Positions 10,290-22,275 are shown, numbered from the stretch's first letter. The stretch is 64,000 nucleotides of DNA from Adenophora triphylla var. japonica (GCA_022495995.1 JAFEMH010001450.1:186001-250000); one strand, 5' to 3'. Numbers and translations are program-made. The notes: generated from the sequence alone by a model not told the origin.

Positions 10290-12252
10290 CTGTGACACAC
10301 TCGCTTTTGGGTTTGACTCTTTTGAGAGAGTATAAACATTGCAAGGTGTGGAAAAGTGTATGGAAGCCCCTGCTGACCGAAAATAGTGTTTGGCTCTATC
10401 TTCCTATGATGTAGAAAGAGAAGACTTGTCGAGACATTTGAAAACCTGTCTTATTCGTGATGATCACAAGGCTGCTTAAAAACCTTTATTGATGTTCGGG
10501 TTATTCAAACACTAAATCTGATATGAACAAATATTTTGATTAATCACAAGGAGAAAACCAACTGATATCGAGAATCAAGCTTGGAAGGATGGACAGTGTA
10601 TAGGAACGGTCCTTGATGAGACCGGATTTTTTGGGATTTGTTTGTGATTTCGACCGGACCAGTTATGGTTGCCTACGTTCCCCTCCTGACGAGGAGCTCA
10701 GGTCGCCGTAATTCGGGCAAGTCCCGATTGAAAAGAGAACGAATGTTGAAATTCGAGGATCTGGACCTTTGAGGATTTTGAGGATTTGGAGAATTGAAAA
10801 ACATGTCCTCCTGGAGTGTCGATGAAAGACACGGATGCGAAGCCCCAGTGGGACATCCACGACAAGTGTTTGCGGAAGAGAAATAAAATATGCTCACATG
10901 AAGTGTCAAATGAATGGATTGAATTTGCATAATCTTAGATTGATGATTTTGAACCGAGATAGATTAGGCTCCAATTTAAGCAAGCAATGAAGCATTAATT
11001 TGATTTAGACCTCGAGGATATTAGAATGAAACTGCTATCCGGTAGGGACTATAGTTGGGTTTCCGGGCTTCGATCGACCATCAGGTGATTTGGAAAGTTG
11101 TGACCTCTTAAGATGAGAGGTCGGCTGGGCCTTTTGCTGACTGAACCTTTAAAGATGAGAGGTTGGCTTTTTAGGGATGTGTTTGGAAATCTACGACGAG
11201 GAAGATTGATCGCCTCTAAGAATGAGAGGTCAAATTTTGACTTTGGCCAAAGGCAAGGGTAATGGTAATGGGAATATCCTCTAAAAGCGAGAGGATGGTT
11301 TGGGATTATTTGGTGGATTGCTGACGAGAGAAAATCCAAGCTATCGAGAACTTTTGCGAACTTTCGAGAATTCGGGCTCCTTTTGAAAATTGGAGAGCCT
11401 CTTAAGAAGTCAAAGACTTTTGCTAAATTGTGAGGATTTAAAATCCTTCTTTTGATAATTTAGAATGCCTCATTGAGGAGTTGAGGATTATATCTGAAAT
11501 TGTGAGGATTTAAAATCCTTCTTTTGATAATTTGGAAGGTTTCCTGAGGAGTTGAGGATTATCTTTCCTTCCTTCATGACTTGAATATTTTATGCATCAC
11601 CGACTCTTGAAGCTAACCTCTTGGCATGACTTGGACTTCTCTCAGCAAGGAGCAAAGATGATGGCTAAACAGGGTTTCAAAACATGCTGATCTTGAAATG
11701 AAGGGATATTATTTGGTGAGGGTAAAGTAATGGCTTTCCTATGGGTGAAAGGCTTCAACCGCAATCCCTACCGGATGACCTAAACGAAATTAAGTCTTCA
11801 TTGCTTGCTTAAACTTTTAAATGAGAAAAGATTTATGCAAATTCACCGAGCAATGAAATAATGAGGATGATGAAAGAGATGTGAGCATATGAGATGCAAG
11901 ATGGGGAGTTAGTAAGCCCTAATTTGAGAAAGATATCAGTTGATTTTTCTTACTTTGATCAATTTAAACATTAATCATTTCAAAGAATTATTGGTTGAGC
12001 AGCACAAGTGATCATATGGAATAAGACCATTTCAATCAAGTGTAATGTGGGTATGCAAGTTATGTCTCGAGTCTAGCAAGAAGAGAAACAAAGATTTTTA
12101 TCATTGGAAGAAAAGACTAGTCCAACGTGGACTTAACAGACTCTTGTCCAATAAAGGACATTCATTAAAGAAACAAACAGACAATCTAGAACCTACACAG
12201 ACTGATTGACTGTATTAATATTGGATGGGAAGGCCTTGGGTTCTGGTGAAGA
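10290..12252. other. Non-coding interval between the convergent accessory genes and gag in element A
   Basis: Two blocks are conserved with B and F. One at about 10300-10720 contains GTTGCCTACGTTCCCCT followed by GAGGAGCTC; it matches 29250-29660 in B and, inverted, 39845-40310 in F. The other at about 11935-12090 (next to the gag 3' end) matches 30180-30310 in B and, inverted, 39020-39170 in F. The sequence between (10721-11930) is AT-rich with a short repeat (gaggatttaaaatccttc at 11430 and 11503). No pol homology was recognised. Confidence 0.55.
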
Positions 12253-14421
12253 TCACGGAAGAATATTGGTAACCACATTGGGGAGAGGAGCCATCTCAAT
12301 CTTCCCCTCATCGATGAGCTTTTGAATGAGCGACTTCAGAGCGACACAGTTGTTGGTGACATGGCCGGGATACTGATGGTAGAGGCAAAACTTGCCAACA
12401 TCCAGATTGGGATTTGCCTTAACCGGGTTGTAATTATCCAGAGGCTTGATCAGCCCAGCCTTTACCAAACCATTAAATGCCTCCTTAGTTGGCATCCCCA
12501 AATCATCGAATTTCTGCCGCTGAGACCTTCCTCCACCACGGTCGGATAACTGACCCTTCTTATAGTTGACGGTGTTAGCGATAACAACTTCCTTACCCTT
12601 CGAAGCAACAGGGGTAGATCTTGGAATGATGGAATAGGTGGCATTCTCGCTTTCGGCCCCCGCACTCACCATTTCTCGCAGATTTGGGTAGTACCCACGC
12701 CCAATGGCTTCCCTAACAGTTGGCTTGACACATGAAAGGAAGATGGCCTTCTCATCGGATTGGGGAATTGGATGAATCAACTCATTCAGCTTCTTGTTCC
12801 ACCTCTTATAGAAATCTGTTACGAATTTATCGTGCCTCTGGATAGTGCCGATCAAATCACTACGAGTGGTGTACCACTCAACACTTCCCTTGTACTTCTC
12901 CAAAAAAGCATCACTGATCTGGGACCACGTAGCTCGCGCCTCCGGCTTGAGGCCTAGAAACCATCTCAAAGGAGAATCATCGAGAGACAAATGAAAGTAG
13001 AGGGCTAGCATCTCCTCGGTGGCCCCTTTGGCACCCATAGACATGATATAGCTATTCACGTGAGTTTTAGGGAATGTGGAGCCTTCAAACTTAGCTATAT
13101 GGGGCATCTTAAAGTTCTTCGGGAGGGCCTTAGAGTCCTTGAGCTCTACAGAATTGACCACGCTTGACCCAAAAGTCATCTTGTGCAACTGTTCTTTTAC
13201 ATACTTCAACTCTTCTTTCAAACTCAAAACCTCGGAAGATGGGGGTTGCCCTATGGTTGGAGCTACCATGGAGGACGGAACAGGACCACTCGCCTGAACA
13301 ACAGGCGTCACAAAAGGAGGAACTGCATACTGAGAAGCTGACAGATTAAAAGGCAAAGCAGCCGGTGACAATGACGGAGCAGGACCACTAGCCTGAATAG
13401 GCGCCACAAAAGGAGGGACTGCAAACTGAGAAGTTGACGGATTAAAGGGCAAAGCAGCCGGTGGCAATGACAGTGGAGCACCCGCATAAAACTCACCTGG
13501 ACCTTGGATCTTTACCCCAAAAGCATCATACCCGTTAAATTGCGGCTGTGCTACTGGTGGAGGAAAACTTTGGACCTGGGACGGAAGATACTGCGGAATA
13601 TTGTCTTGACAGATTTGGCTTCCCGATAGATGGTACTGACCGCTCTGCTGCTGATTGGACTGATCATGAGGAGCAACAAACTGACCACCAAAAGTTGGGT
13701 TGAGCGGCTGATCCGCACTGCTATACTGACCCTGACCTTGGAACCCAAACTGATTCTGAGCCGACCCAAACTGGTTTTGGCTGACACCACTGTGCTGATT
13801 CTGCCCATACTGATTTTGAGGAGGAAACACAAACTGGTCCTGAGCACTAACCTTCGGGAAGGAGCTTGACTCGCCTCTCAGTCCGTATTGCCCTCCATAA
13901 GTAGACACTGGGATGGGGGGAGGTCTCGACACATTCCCATAAGTCGGCATCGGAAAAGATCTAGGCACACCATAAGAGATTGGCGGGGGCACATTGTGAT
14001 AGCCTTGCCTAGGTGAGGACGGGGGAACAAAACCAGTGCCGATGATAGTAACATCAGGCTCCTCCCTAATTTCTTCATACGATCCATCGGGGCGACGAAT
14101 TACGGCAATGCCTTGCATACGCATCACTTCGACATAACAAGCCCAACCGGCCTCCTCACGGGCACGAGAGGCTTCAAGAGCAGCACGGAGAGAAGCCTCC
14201 TGAGAGAAGTTGAAACCTGGGTGAGGGTTAACAAACGGACTTCCCGGGGGTGTCATATGAGGACCCATGCCATGACCACTACTAGGAGAGGCATTCAAAC
14301 CCACGTTTGGCCCCACATTCTGACCTTGATCCGGCACCAAACCTTGACTGACATTCTGACCCTGAGCTGGATCAACACCAGCATTCTGACCCAAACCCGC
14401 TGAAACTTGCGAATCTGTCAT
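12253..14421 (-). CDS. gag: Retrotransposon gag protein of element A (722 aa, intact)
   Basis: This is the only long uninterrupted gag with both core and knuckle in A. It would form the cytoplasmic virus-like particle that packages element RNA. Residues 1-90 are Gly/Gln/Pro-rich, and a low-complexity Gln/Pro/Ser region runs to about 395. A short helical segment (LKEELKYVKEQLHKM) precedes the capsid-like gag core (about 430-560), recognisable from MPHIAKFEGSTFPKTHVNSYI, LRWFLGLKPEARATWSQI, FLEKYK and FYKRWNKKLNELI. Near residue 685 is CLYHQYPGHVTNNC, a CX2HX4HX4C knuckle of the Tat/Ogre type, followed by LKSLIQKLIDEGKIE. The ORF ends shortly after it; no protease or pol follows. The ATG at 14421 precedes the repeated QNAG/QGQNV motifs. 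Confidence 0.93.
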   Translation of the reverse strand: MTDSQVSAGLGQNAGVDPAQGQNVSQGLVPDQGQNVGPNVGLNASPSSGHGMGPHMTPPGSPFVNPHPGFNFSQEASLRAALEASRAREEAGWACYVEVMRMQGIAVIRRPDGSYEEIREEPDVTIIGTGFVPPSSPRQGYHNVPPPISYGVPRSFPMPTYGNVSRPPPIPVSTYGGQYGLRGESSSFPKVSAQDQFVFPPQNQYGQNQHSGVSQNQFGSAQNQFGFQGQGQYSSADQPLNPTFGGQFVAPHDQSNQQQSGQYHLSGSQICQDNIPQYLPSQVQSFPPPVAQPQFNGYDAFGVKIQGPGEFYAGAPLSLPPAALPFNPSTSQFAVPPFVAPIQASGPAPSLSPAALPFNLSASQYAVPPFVTPVVQASGPVPSSMVAPTIGQPPSSEVLSLKEELKYVKEQLHKMTFGSSVVNSVELKDSKALPKNFKMPHIAKFEGSTFPKTHVNSYIMSMGAKGATEEMLALYFHLSLDDSPLRWFLGLKPEARATWSQISDAFLEKYKGSVEWYTTRSDLIGTIQRHDKFVTDFYKRWNKKLNELIHPIPQSDEKAIFLSCVKPTVREAIGRGYYPNLREMVSAGAESENATYSIIPRSTPVASKGKEVVIANTVNYKKGQLSDRGGGRSQRQKFDDLGMPTKEAFNGLVKAGLIKPLDNYNPVKANPNLDVGKFCLYHQYPGHVTNNCVALKSLIQKLIDEGKIEMAPLPNVVTNILP

Positions 14422-15377
14422 CTCTGAGACTACTGGAAACGAATCCTTGACTGGAGAGAAACTGATTAACCGACCACTCGGAACTCTGACCCAATACTTG
14501 CTCGCTGAAAGGGGGAGAGAACTGTTTTAGGTAGGGGAGAGGATAGACTCGGGACGGACTCATGCATATGCCTTATTAAAAATTTGAATAAAAACAATTT
14601 TTATTAATCCTAAGAATGGTTGGAAAAGGGGGACACCTTCTTTTTCGCATTCTACACTATTCCTGGACTAGTGGGTTCCATCAATACGTCTATAGACCCC
14701 CTGTATTCCACCTGTATTGCACTCCCGAGATGGACAATCCCGACAGAGGTCCTATAGAGCACGTGGAACACACCAATCAAAAAGCAAAACGGACCTAAGG
14801 GCGTACAAGTCAAAACAAATCAAACTCAAGATTTTCAAAACCAAGTCCAAGTCAACAACGTCTTGACTCGGGAGGAGAGAGGGTCGAAAGTACATTTGAA
14901 TATACGAGACCGCAATTTGCAGGTAAAATCCTGGAAAAAATTCGGCATGACCTCTCCTCACTTCGAGTCGAAAATCCGGCATGACCTCTCATCGCATCAT
15001 GGCGAAATTTCGGCATAACTTCTCATTAGTACGTGTCAAAAATTCGACATGATCTCGCATTAGCACATGTCGAAATTGCGTCATGACTTCTTGCGAAGCC
15101 GAGTCAAAATTTTGACATGTACTCACGTTAAGTTACGTCGTAATTTCAACATGAAGAGGGAGAGTATGCCAAGACCTTGGAAACGAAGTACGACTCGGAC
15201 TTTGTGAGAAAATTTTGAAAACCGAGTTTGAAAATGTTTTAAAAAGTATTTTGCCAAAAACCAACCGGTCACGGTAAAAAGGTGTGTCACAGACAAGTGT
15301 GGTTCCTAACACTCTATAGGCCGGGAAGACTTTAGGCGCTCAAGCGTAGGCGAAACACGTCACCGTCCGCGATGTCG
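14422..15377 (-). other. Leader of element A, gag-proximal part, with conserved leader block and short repeats
   Basis: Bases 14610-14790 contain the conserved leader block found in B, C, D and F (see 32686-32850). At about 14935-15130 there are five degenerate repeats of about 38 bp with the core CGGCATGACCTCTC and GAGTCGAAAATTCG. No ORF is supported. Confidence 0.6.
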
Positions 15378-15382
15378 TCTGT

Positions 15383-16738
15383 TGATGAGTGAGTTTTACA
15401 CTCATCCATTGACTACTTTATGAACTTATTATTTGCCTAATCCTTGAGTTTTGTGTGTTCTAATAGTTGTTTTTAGTGTTTTTTAGTTTCAGTGGTTCAA
15501 GAGCATTTTGTGAATTAATCAAGGATCAAAAAGGCGATGGTGTAATTGTGGGATGAATCGAATGTTAAGTGGTACAAAATACTAAAATACTGGGCTAAGG
15601 CAGCAGCAGACGGCCAATGGTGAGGAGTGGGCCGGCCAATGGTGAGGAGTTGGGCCAGCAGTTTGGGCCAAGGCAAGGAAAGAAATGGTGTAATCTGTCT
15701 GTCTGGGTGGGCGGTCGCACAAGGATCTGTGGGCGGCCGCGCATGAGCATTTGTTTTGAAGACCAAATATTTCTGTCGGCTTGGGCGACCGCTCAAGGAG
15801 GACATGGGCGACCGTCCACGAGGCGAATTGAAGATGGATCCCAGGCGGACTGGAACGGTTGTGGAGTTATGGGAACTTATTAATTGTGACTGTTAAGGTT
15901 TTATAACAAAGATAATTACAGCAGCCGTGGGTTTTAAAAAGGAGAGAACAATTTTATTTTAATTACTATTGTTTTTTTAGAGACAAATAATCTTCTTTTC
16001 ATTGCTTCTTCTTCATCAACAATTTTCTTGGTGTTCTTCATTTTTCATGGATAGCTAAACTTCTTGTTCTTGGAATTGGAGGTAACAATTATGTTTTGAG
16101 TTTTACTTTTTATTAATATCATTGTATTACTTGGGATTATCAAGTTGCTTTTAATTGAATTTTAGAATATTTATCTTGATCACATAATTGTTCTTGAATT
16201 ATTTGGAATTTCAATTGTGAATCGCCAAATTCATAATTTAAATTAGATTTGACTTGATAGTAACAATTCATTGAATCTCCGCCAAAAGATTCATAAGAAT
16301 TGTGGTTTTTCTTGTATTGTTCTTAAGTTCTAATTGGGTTTCTAATTAATCTATGAACGGGCCAAGGGAATAGATTAATTGGGAACACTTGATTGCAAAT
16401 CACCCGCCAAAGTGTCCCAATCATAGTTTTGTAAGAACAAAACCCCAAGTATACTCTGATTGATGAATTGTGAAACTTGAGCATAATTGTGAAGCCAATT
16501 CCGGGAATTTTCCCCGTAATATTGAAACTTCATTTTATAACAATTCTAGTTAATTTTGCTAAAGTTTTATTTTGATCGAAACCAACAAATTCTATCACTC
16601 TATAAACTCTTTTTCATAGCAATAATTTTACACACTTTAAATACGTGTCTCGGTGGTTCGACCCTACTTACCCTATCTACAAATCAATTGTAGGTAGTTT
16701 GAGTCGGAAATTTTCTTTTGACGTTTCGACGCTCGTCA
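15383..16738. mobile_element. Solo LTR of an unrelated family, inserted in the leader of element A
   Basis: The 1356-bp unit starts TGATGAGTGAG and ends GCTCGTCA. It is flanked by perfect 5-bp duplications tctgt (15378-15382 and 16739-16743). It has no ORF, no PBS on either side and no partner in the window. The 3' part carries cggtggttcgaccctactta, a phrase common near the ends of plant LTRs. I read it as a solo LTR left by LTR-LTR recombination. The family and strand are not determined. Confidence 0.85.
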
Positions 16739-16743
16739 TCTGT

Positions 16744-17477
16744 ACACTCCAAGGGTTCTGACTCTATGTGCAGGTAGTGTGAAGGTATTTTCTAGGAAAA
16801 GATTTTGCTTTTTTTTTTTTTTTTTTTTTTTTTTTGTAAAAAAGAGTTTTATGAAATGCAATATTTACAAGTATGCAAAAAAGGAAAAAAAAAGAAAGAG
16901 TCCAAAAGCATGGCAAAAGGGGACTGCCCCAACTGCTAGGAAATCACAAACAAACTGCATCTCAGAAGCACCAGAACCACTCTGCCCTGTCCAACTGATC
17001 AACTGAAACTGCCCCTGTACTGCCCACCTCTGTCGTCCGACACAGGACTTCCCAGGAGAGGGATGTCGTCTGACACAGGGGATCTCACCAACAGAGCCAA
17101 ACAAACAGCAAGGGGGGGGGGAAGGGAGAAGGATCCCACCATCAAAATACTCACATACCAAGGCATAAAAAGCATATAGGCACAGAAGCATGGCACGGCA
17201 CGGCACATAGGAGCACACAATGACACAAATCATACACAAAGAGAATGAGAAAATTGTCCAAGTTGATTAAAGAAAGTTAGACCCTCTCAAGAAAAGCTTT
17301 TTCAAGAAAAGGATACTGGTACGTGGCATTGTTAGACCATAATTTATCCCAAGCCTCGGGTTAGGAAGCGATACGGGAAGCTTAATGGTTTCCACCTATA
17401 TACCAAGTATCACTTTTTTTATTTATGTATTTTTTATATTTTTATTTTTTTTCAAAAATAAAAGCTTTTCAATGTCG
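16744..17477 (-). other. Leader of element A, PBS-proximal part
   Basis: A poly-T run of about 26 bases lies at 16810-16836. Two further family palindromes are present: TGTCGTCCGACA at 17031-17042 and TGTCGTCTGACA at 17063-17074. A run of ten G lies near 17113. No coding feature is visible. Confidence 0.5.
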
Positions 17478-17495
17478 TCCCCAGCAGAGTCGCCA
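17478..17495 (-). other. Primer-binding site of element A
   Basis: The minus strand reads TGGCGACTCTGCTGGGGA, one base inside the 5' LTR. It ends in the complement of a tRNA 3' CCA and matches the PBS of B exactly and of C with two changes. This PBS type is attributed to tRNA-Arg in Tat/Ogre elements; the tRNA identity is from family knowledge, not tested here. Confidence 0.85.
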
Positions 17496-17496
17496 C

Positions 17497-19246
17497 TGAA
17501 TGAACGCTCGACGAAATCAACATAAAATAATATTTTGTTTTGGAGTCGCCACGCTGTTTTTTAAGGAAAACATTGAAAAACCTTTTTTAAAGAGAAAATG
17601 GGTCCGGGGGTCAAGTTATGACGTGGGAAGAGAATATAGAGCTCACCCACGTCACCTCTTTCGAGACTTTCAATCAAGCAAGGACAATAATGATCATTCT
17701 AAGTGTGTGCAATTTGTGTCAACAAGCAAGGCATGCAAATTTGGATTTCATTAATGATATTGAAACTGGATACAACTTGTGAGCCATTGAAAGGGGGCCA
17801 CACCCTTACAAACGATTGCTTGGATTACATGGAAAAGGCTAAGACAGTCTGTCCAGGGACCTTGGATGTCGTCCGACACAGGATTACCTCGTGAGAGGGA
17901 TGTCGGACGACACAGGACATCCTAGTCAGATTGCCTCTACAATGGGGGTGGATATGCCACCAAAGCTAATCTAACACCAAAACAAAGTTACTTTAACTAC
18001 GGAGATGCACTGTTTAGGGTCTGGAACCAATTCGGGGTTGATTGGAGTAAATAAAGTCAAGATTGATTTTCTATGATACGGATGTCGTATGACACAGGAC
18101 GCCAAGAGTGTCCTGTGTCGGACGACATAAGCCGCCTCCATCATCAGATTACACCCGAATGATTTCAGACTTCCCAAATGAAGATATTAAGCTACAATAC
18201 TAACTTATAACAGTAATATGATACTAAACAGAGGTTGAAACTGTAAAGGGGATCGATCTGAGCTTATCTGAAGTCACTGAAGCCAAATAGCTTTCTGGGA
18301 TCTCTATGACACAGGACCTTAGGGATGTCCTGTGTCGGATGACATAGATGTCCTGTTTCAGTGATCCTCAGTAGATTGATCCCACATTGCTCAAAACATG
18401 AAACTAAGCTACAATACCAAACGAAAATAGTAGAATAACAGTCCTACGTGAGTATTATGGGAGGATCATATGGCTTTAATGACCAAATGTGAAGAATCAC
18501 ATGTTTTGACCATGATCATAGGAGCCATCACCTCCTAACTCAAACAAACAACATCAAGATTTGAACTTTAATGAAGCTAACACTATTAAATGGTCAGATC
18601 TGAGGTGAGGAGATGTGAATATTGATTGATTCACACCTCCACCACCTTTATCATGCAAAAATCCCAAATAATCACATGGTATCAAATAAGATAAGCATGC
18701 AAGGCAATGTACAAGTAAACAAGACATAAACAGGAAGAGAAAGGATCTAGGGTATACCTATTGTAGTCCATAAGGCAAAAGAACCAATAGTATGGTGTTT
18801 GCCCCTTCAAAACACCAACAAGGAATGACCACCTTTGGACTTTGGCTTGGATGTGTGTGTGTGTGAGGAGGGAGGTGAGTGTGTGTGTATAAGAGAGAAT
18901 ATGAGTCTCTATTTTAGCAGAGTAACCTTACTTGCCAAAATCCTCCTTCAAAATGATCAGCAAAGCCCTTTATTTATAGGCATGCTGAGAGGAGCTCCTA
19001 TATCGTACGACATGGAGTTTTAACCGCCTTAGGTCTGTCCTGTGTCGGACGACATTGGTCATTCCTAGGACAGATTGGGCCGAAGGGAGGCAGGCCCAAG
19101 GAAGAATCAAATGGGTCAAGGTGAATAAATAAATAAATGAATAATTTAGGCCCAAAAATGCATTTTAATAAATAAACGAGCCCAAAACTAAATGCAACCC
19201 AAGGAAAGCGTACCCAAAAACACGAGTTCGGGTCGGGGTACTCACA
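17497..19246 (-). repeat. LTR of element A, right copy (5' LTR)
   Basis: 1750 bp, closely matching the left LTR. Palindrome copies occur at 17867-17878, 17901-17912, 18083-18094, 18116-18127 and 18333-18344, plus the U3 pair near 19000-19060. The copy at 7267 in the left LTR is reduced here to a half-site (tctctatgacacagg) by a small deletion. The PBS-like gagtcgcca recurs at 17543-17551. Confidence 0.92.
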
Positions 19247-19620
19247 GTCACCGGTCTCTGTTAGACGTTGTTGTGCACTGCCGGTCGGGCGGGGATATAG
19301 TTCCCTTGATCTTGGGAGAGACCCTTTATTCTATTGACCGCTTGGCTACCGGGAAGCGGTACATGCACGGGGGAAGCCCATTTCTGTTGTCGATGTGGCT
19401 GATGGAGAGGATGGGGGTCCTGCGGAAGGCTCCACTTGCATTCAGGCCATGGACTTTTTCCAGGAGGGGAGTTATAATTGATATCGAGGATCAGGCTTGT
19501 GGGAGCGCTGGATGGCTCAGCGTCGTACCCAGGACATCCAATGGTGGATTCCGCACTGGCAGATCGAGACTAGGAGGATACTTCAGGATGGATCCGAGGT
19601 TGTCATAATTCTGGGGCTCT
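19247..19620 (+). pseudogene. DUF7745-type accessory gene of element C, C-terminal part (continues from 6456)
   Basis: Reading resumes directly after the LTR of A with HRSLLDVVVHCRSGGDIVPL, then LGETLYSIDRLATG and MHGGSPFLLSMWLMERMGVL. This corresponds to the ILAETF...GEGRF.G..QLL..W block of DUF7745. After a frameshift near 19490 the other frame carries WERWMAQRRTQDIQWWIPHWQI, the Trp-rich segment typical of the family's C-terminal half. The two frames and the A insertion show that the gene is inactive. The following sequence (19621-19830) is non-coding and homologous to 30560-30770 in B. Confidence 0.75.
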
Positions 19621-19830
19621 GTTTTTTCTTGGCAGCTTGGGCCCGGTTTTTTCTCTTGTTTGGCAACATGCTTGAATGTTTGCTTGATGCATTTATTCAA
19701 TTAATGTGTTTGCTTCTTTGTGTAGATGAATTGTTATTAACTGTTTTGATTAGTTAACTCATCATTTGTTAAAGATGCAATGAAAGGATATTTTAGAAAG
19801 GTCGGACCTTTTATTGAAAGCGTAAAGACT

Positions 19831-21356
19831 TGAAATTACCCGGGATTCGGCTCGCGCGCGGATGGGCCCCGTACATCTCGCATTTTCGTTTGCGTCGCGT
19901 TCGGGAATGTCGCCCGGATCCGAGAGGCAGCGCGTTCGCGCCCTGGCATCTGGCTTATTTCGCTTTTCGCGTTAGTTGGGAGGTGTCTCGCCGTGTTTTG
20001 CTTGTAGAGTCGCCACGCCGTTTTTATTAAGCCCAAAACATTGAAAAAGGGCATCAGTTTAAAAATAAACTGTTTTTTGTTGTGTGATGAGATTTTTGAG
20101 TTCGTAGGTCAGATGACTCATCAGGAAGAGAATATTAGAATCTTAGAGCTCACCCGAGTCACCTCGTAAAACGAGTCTTTCGGATATCCCTAATATTCTT
20201 TAACTGTTGTGTGTGTGTGTATGTGCTTTTTTAAAAATGCATGCTGTGTCGGATGTCTACATTGTACACTGCTTTATTGAAATGCATTGAAATAGTATAG
20301 GAAGGAAGCCTTACCAATATTGGTTCGTGTCTGTCTTCCGCAGGGGAATAGTGTTTGAGGACGGAATGGTGTTCCGGTACGGACCGGGATTGCTTCGAAA
20401 AATGGGCCGTTTGTCTGCGGATAGAGTTTCGACGTGCGTTGGGATCGCAGGGATCACTCGGGCAGAGTTTCGGCGTGCTTTGGAATTGTTGGTTGGATTC
20501 GGGCAGAGGTTCGGTGTGCGTTGGAATCGTTGGTTGGATTCGGGCAGAGGTTCGGCGTGGTTTGAAATCGTTGGTTGGATTCGGGCAGAGGTTCGGCATG
20601 GTTTGGGATCGCCGGTTTGACTCGGAAAGAGCCGGGATGCCTCGGGAAAGACCAGGCAAGGCCTCGGAGTACCACGAGGGGCCTCAGAGTACCTCGAGAG
20701 TGCCTCGGGGCAGTGCAGGAGTGTCGCGGGAGCGCTCGGGGAGGCTTCGGAGCACCGCGAGGGGGCTCAGAATGCCTCGAAAGGATCCGAAAGGGGCCGG
20801 GAGTTCCCCGAAGGATCTTAGAGGGGAGCCTGAAGGCTGGGGGGAGAGAAGAGAAGAGGGAAATGTGTGAAAATGAGGGAGGGGGAGCCCTCTATTTATA
20901 GTGCCAGAAAACTGCAAGAAGGTCCGTACGGACCTTCTAGGTAATCTAGTTTTTTGGTTTTCCTCGATTTGAGGGAATCTGTGATAATTGAGAATATTCT
21001 GGAATGATGATGTCTCCTTTGCAAAGAGGTCCGTACGGACCAACTAGGCATGCAAAGAGGTCCGTACGGACCAACCATGCATTCCAGTAATGATGTTCCC
21101 CAGGATTTGAGGGAATATTGTGGACTTTAAGCGGATTTTGCAATTATGATGTCTAGGAGCAAAGAGGTCCGTACGTACTTCCATGCTTTTCCACATTTTA
21201 TAATTGTGATGGCAAGATAGTTCTCGTCGAGAGCTTTCCAACCATATATGGCACGTCTCAAACGGAGTACGTATGAAGGAGTTATGACCTCCGGAAGTTT
21301 GCCCCTGGTTTTGTCGTATGCTGGGATGGAAAGCGATCCAGATTGGGGTACTTACA
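19831..21356 (-). repeat. LTR of element B, left copy (3' LTR)
   Basis: 1526 bp, starting TGAAATTACCC and ending GGGTACTTACA on the plus strand. Bases 20455-20600 hold a degenerate 50-bp repeat (ggattcgggcagaggttcgg). The PBS-like gagtcgcca lies at 20007-20015. Confidence 0.95.
20891..21179 (-). promoter_or_regulatory. U3 promoter of LTR B: TATA box and four GGTCCGTACGGACC palindromes
   Basis: TATAAATAGA is on the minus strand (complement of 20891-20900). Upstream lie perfect palindromes at 20921-20934 (with flanks a perfect 22-bp palindrome, 20917-20938), 21028-21041 and 21059-21072, and a degenerate copy at 21166-21179. Three copies lie in the unit aaagaggtccgtacggacc or a close variant. 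The right LTR repeats this at 49891-49904, 49998-50011, 50029-50042 and about 50136. Confidence 0.7.
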
Positions 21357-21375
21357 GAAGCCCCTCGGAGACGTC
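21357..21375 (-). other. Putative polypurine tract of element B
   Basis: The minus strand reads GACGTCTCCGAGGGGCTTC directly before the 3' LTR and aligns with the same site in A, E and F. Confidence 0.55.
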
Positions 21376-21439
21376 ACTTATGAAAGAAGTGGGATCGTCG
21401 ATAAGATAAGGGTCCTGATATGGATCGCGTGCTGAGAGA

Positions 21440-22275
21440 GAAGGTGACCAGGTTGGTCGGATGGTAAGGACGTGAAGGCATCCTGGGTGACCGTATAGGT
21501 CGGTGGTAAAGACGTGGAGGCGTCCTGGGTGACCGTATAGGTCGATGGTAAGATCGTGGAGGCGTCCTTGGTGACCGTATAGGTCGATGGTAAGGACGTG
21601 GGCGTCCCTGGGTGCCAGTATAGGTCGATGGTAGGACGTGAGGCGCCCCGTGTGACCATATAGGTCGATGGTGCGACGTGGAGGCATCCCGCGACCGCAT
21701 GGGTCGATGGTAAGGACGTGGAGGCATCCCGAGTGACCGCATAGGTCGATGGTAAGGACGTGGAGGCATCCCAGGTGACCGCATAGGTCGATGGTAGAGA
21801 CGTGGAGGCGTCCCGGGTGACCGCATAGGTCGATGGTAAGGACGTGGGCGTCTTGGGTGACCGTATAGGTCGATGGTAAGGACGTGGAGGCATCCCCGTG
21901 ACCGCATATAGTCGATGGTAAGGACGTGGAGGCGTCCTGGGTGACCGCATAGGTCGATGGTAAGGACGTGGAGGCGTCCTGGGTGACCGCATAGGTCGAT
22001 GGTAAGGACGTGGAGGCATCACGTGACCATGCAGGTCGATGGTAAGGACGTGGAGGCATCCTGGGTGACCACATAGGTCGATGGTAAGGACGTGGAGGTG
22101 TCTGGGTGGCCAGTATAGGTCGGTGAAGCTGCAGAGGACGTGGAAGCGTCACACTGGGTGGCCAAGTATAGGTCGATGGTAAGGACGTGGAGGCGTCCTG
22201 GGTGACCGTATAGGTCGATGGTTAGGACGTGGAGGCGTCCTGGGCGACCGTATAGGTCGATGGTAAGGACGTGGA
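21440..22275. repeat. Minisatellite 1 of element B, about 42-bp unit
   Basis: About 20 units with the core GGTCGATGGTAAGGACGTGG followed by AGGCGTCCTGGGTGACCGTATA. The unit is a multiple of three, so three minus-strand frames stay open for 177-266 codons (Pro/Arg/His-rich). I do not regard these as genes. Confidence 0.92.

Larger units (their letters stand above)
6457..19246 (-). mobile_element. Element A: Tat/Ogre-like LTR retroelement with intact gag, inserted in the DUF7745 gene of C
   Basis: Two similar LTRs (6457-8215 and 17497-19246) begin TGAATGAACGC and end TACTCACA on the plus strand. The flanking 5-mers are gccac (6452-6456) and gtcac (19247-19251), a target duplication with one substitution, and the interrupted ORF resumes in frame. 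The PBS next to the right LTR and the minus-strand gag show that the element runs right to left. Between the gag 3' end and the 3' LTR are only remnants of the antisense PMD and second gene plus a minisatellite. No pol is visible. A solo LTR of another family sits in its leader; without it the element is about 11.4 kb. Confidence 0.93.

Noticed and set aside
17478..17495. tRNA gene at the PBS
   Set aside because: Only the 18-nt complement of a tRNA 3' end is present; no cloverleaf.
20327..20901. Arg/Gly-rich ORFs on both strands of LTR B (and 49297-49840 and 55880-56404)
   Set aside because: They lie in the transcribed part of the LTR over a degenerate 50-bp repeat, are open on both strands and shift between copies. 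Possible but unsupported.
21352..22152. Minus-strand ORFs of 177-266 codons (Pro/Arg/His-rich)
   Set aside because: They lie in a 42-bp tandem array. The unit is a multiple of three, so three frames stay open at once; no start context or homology.
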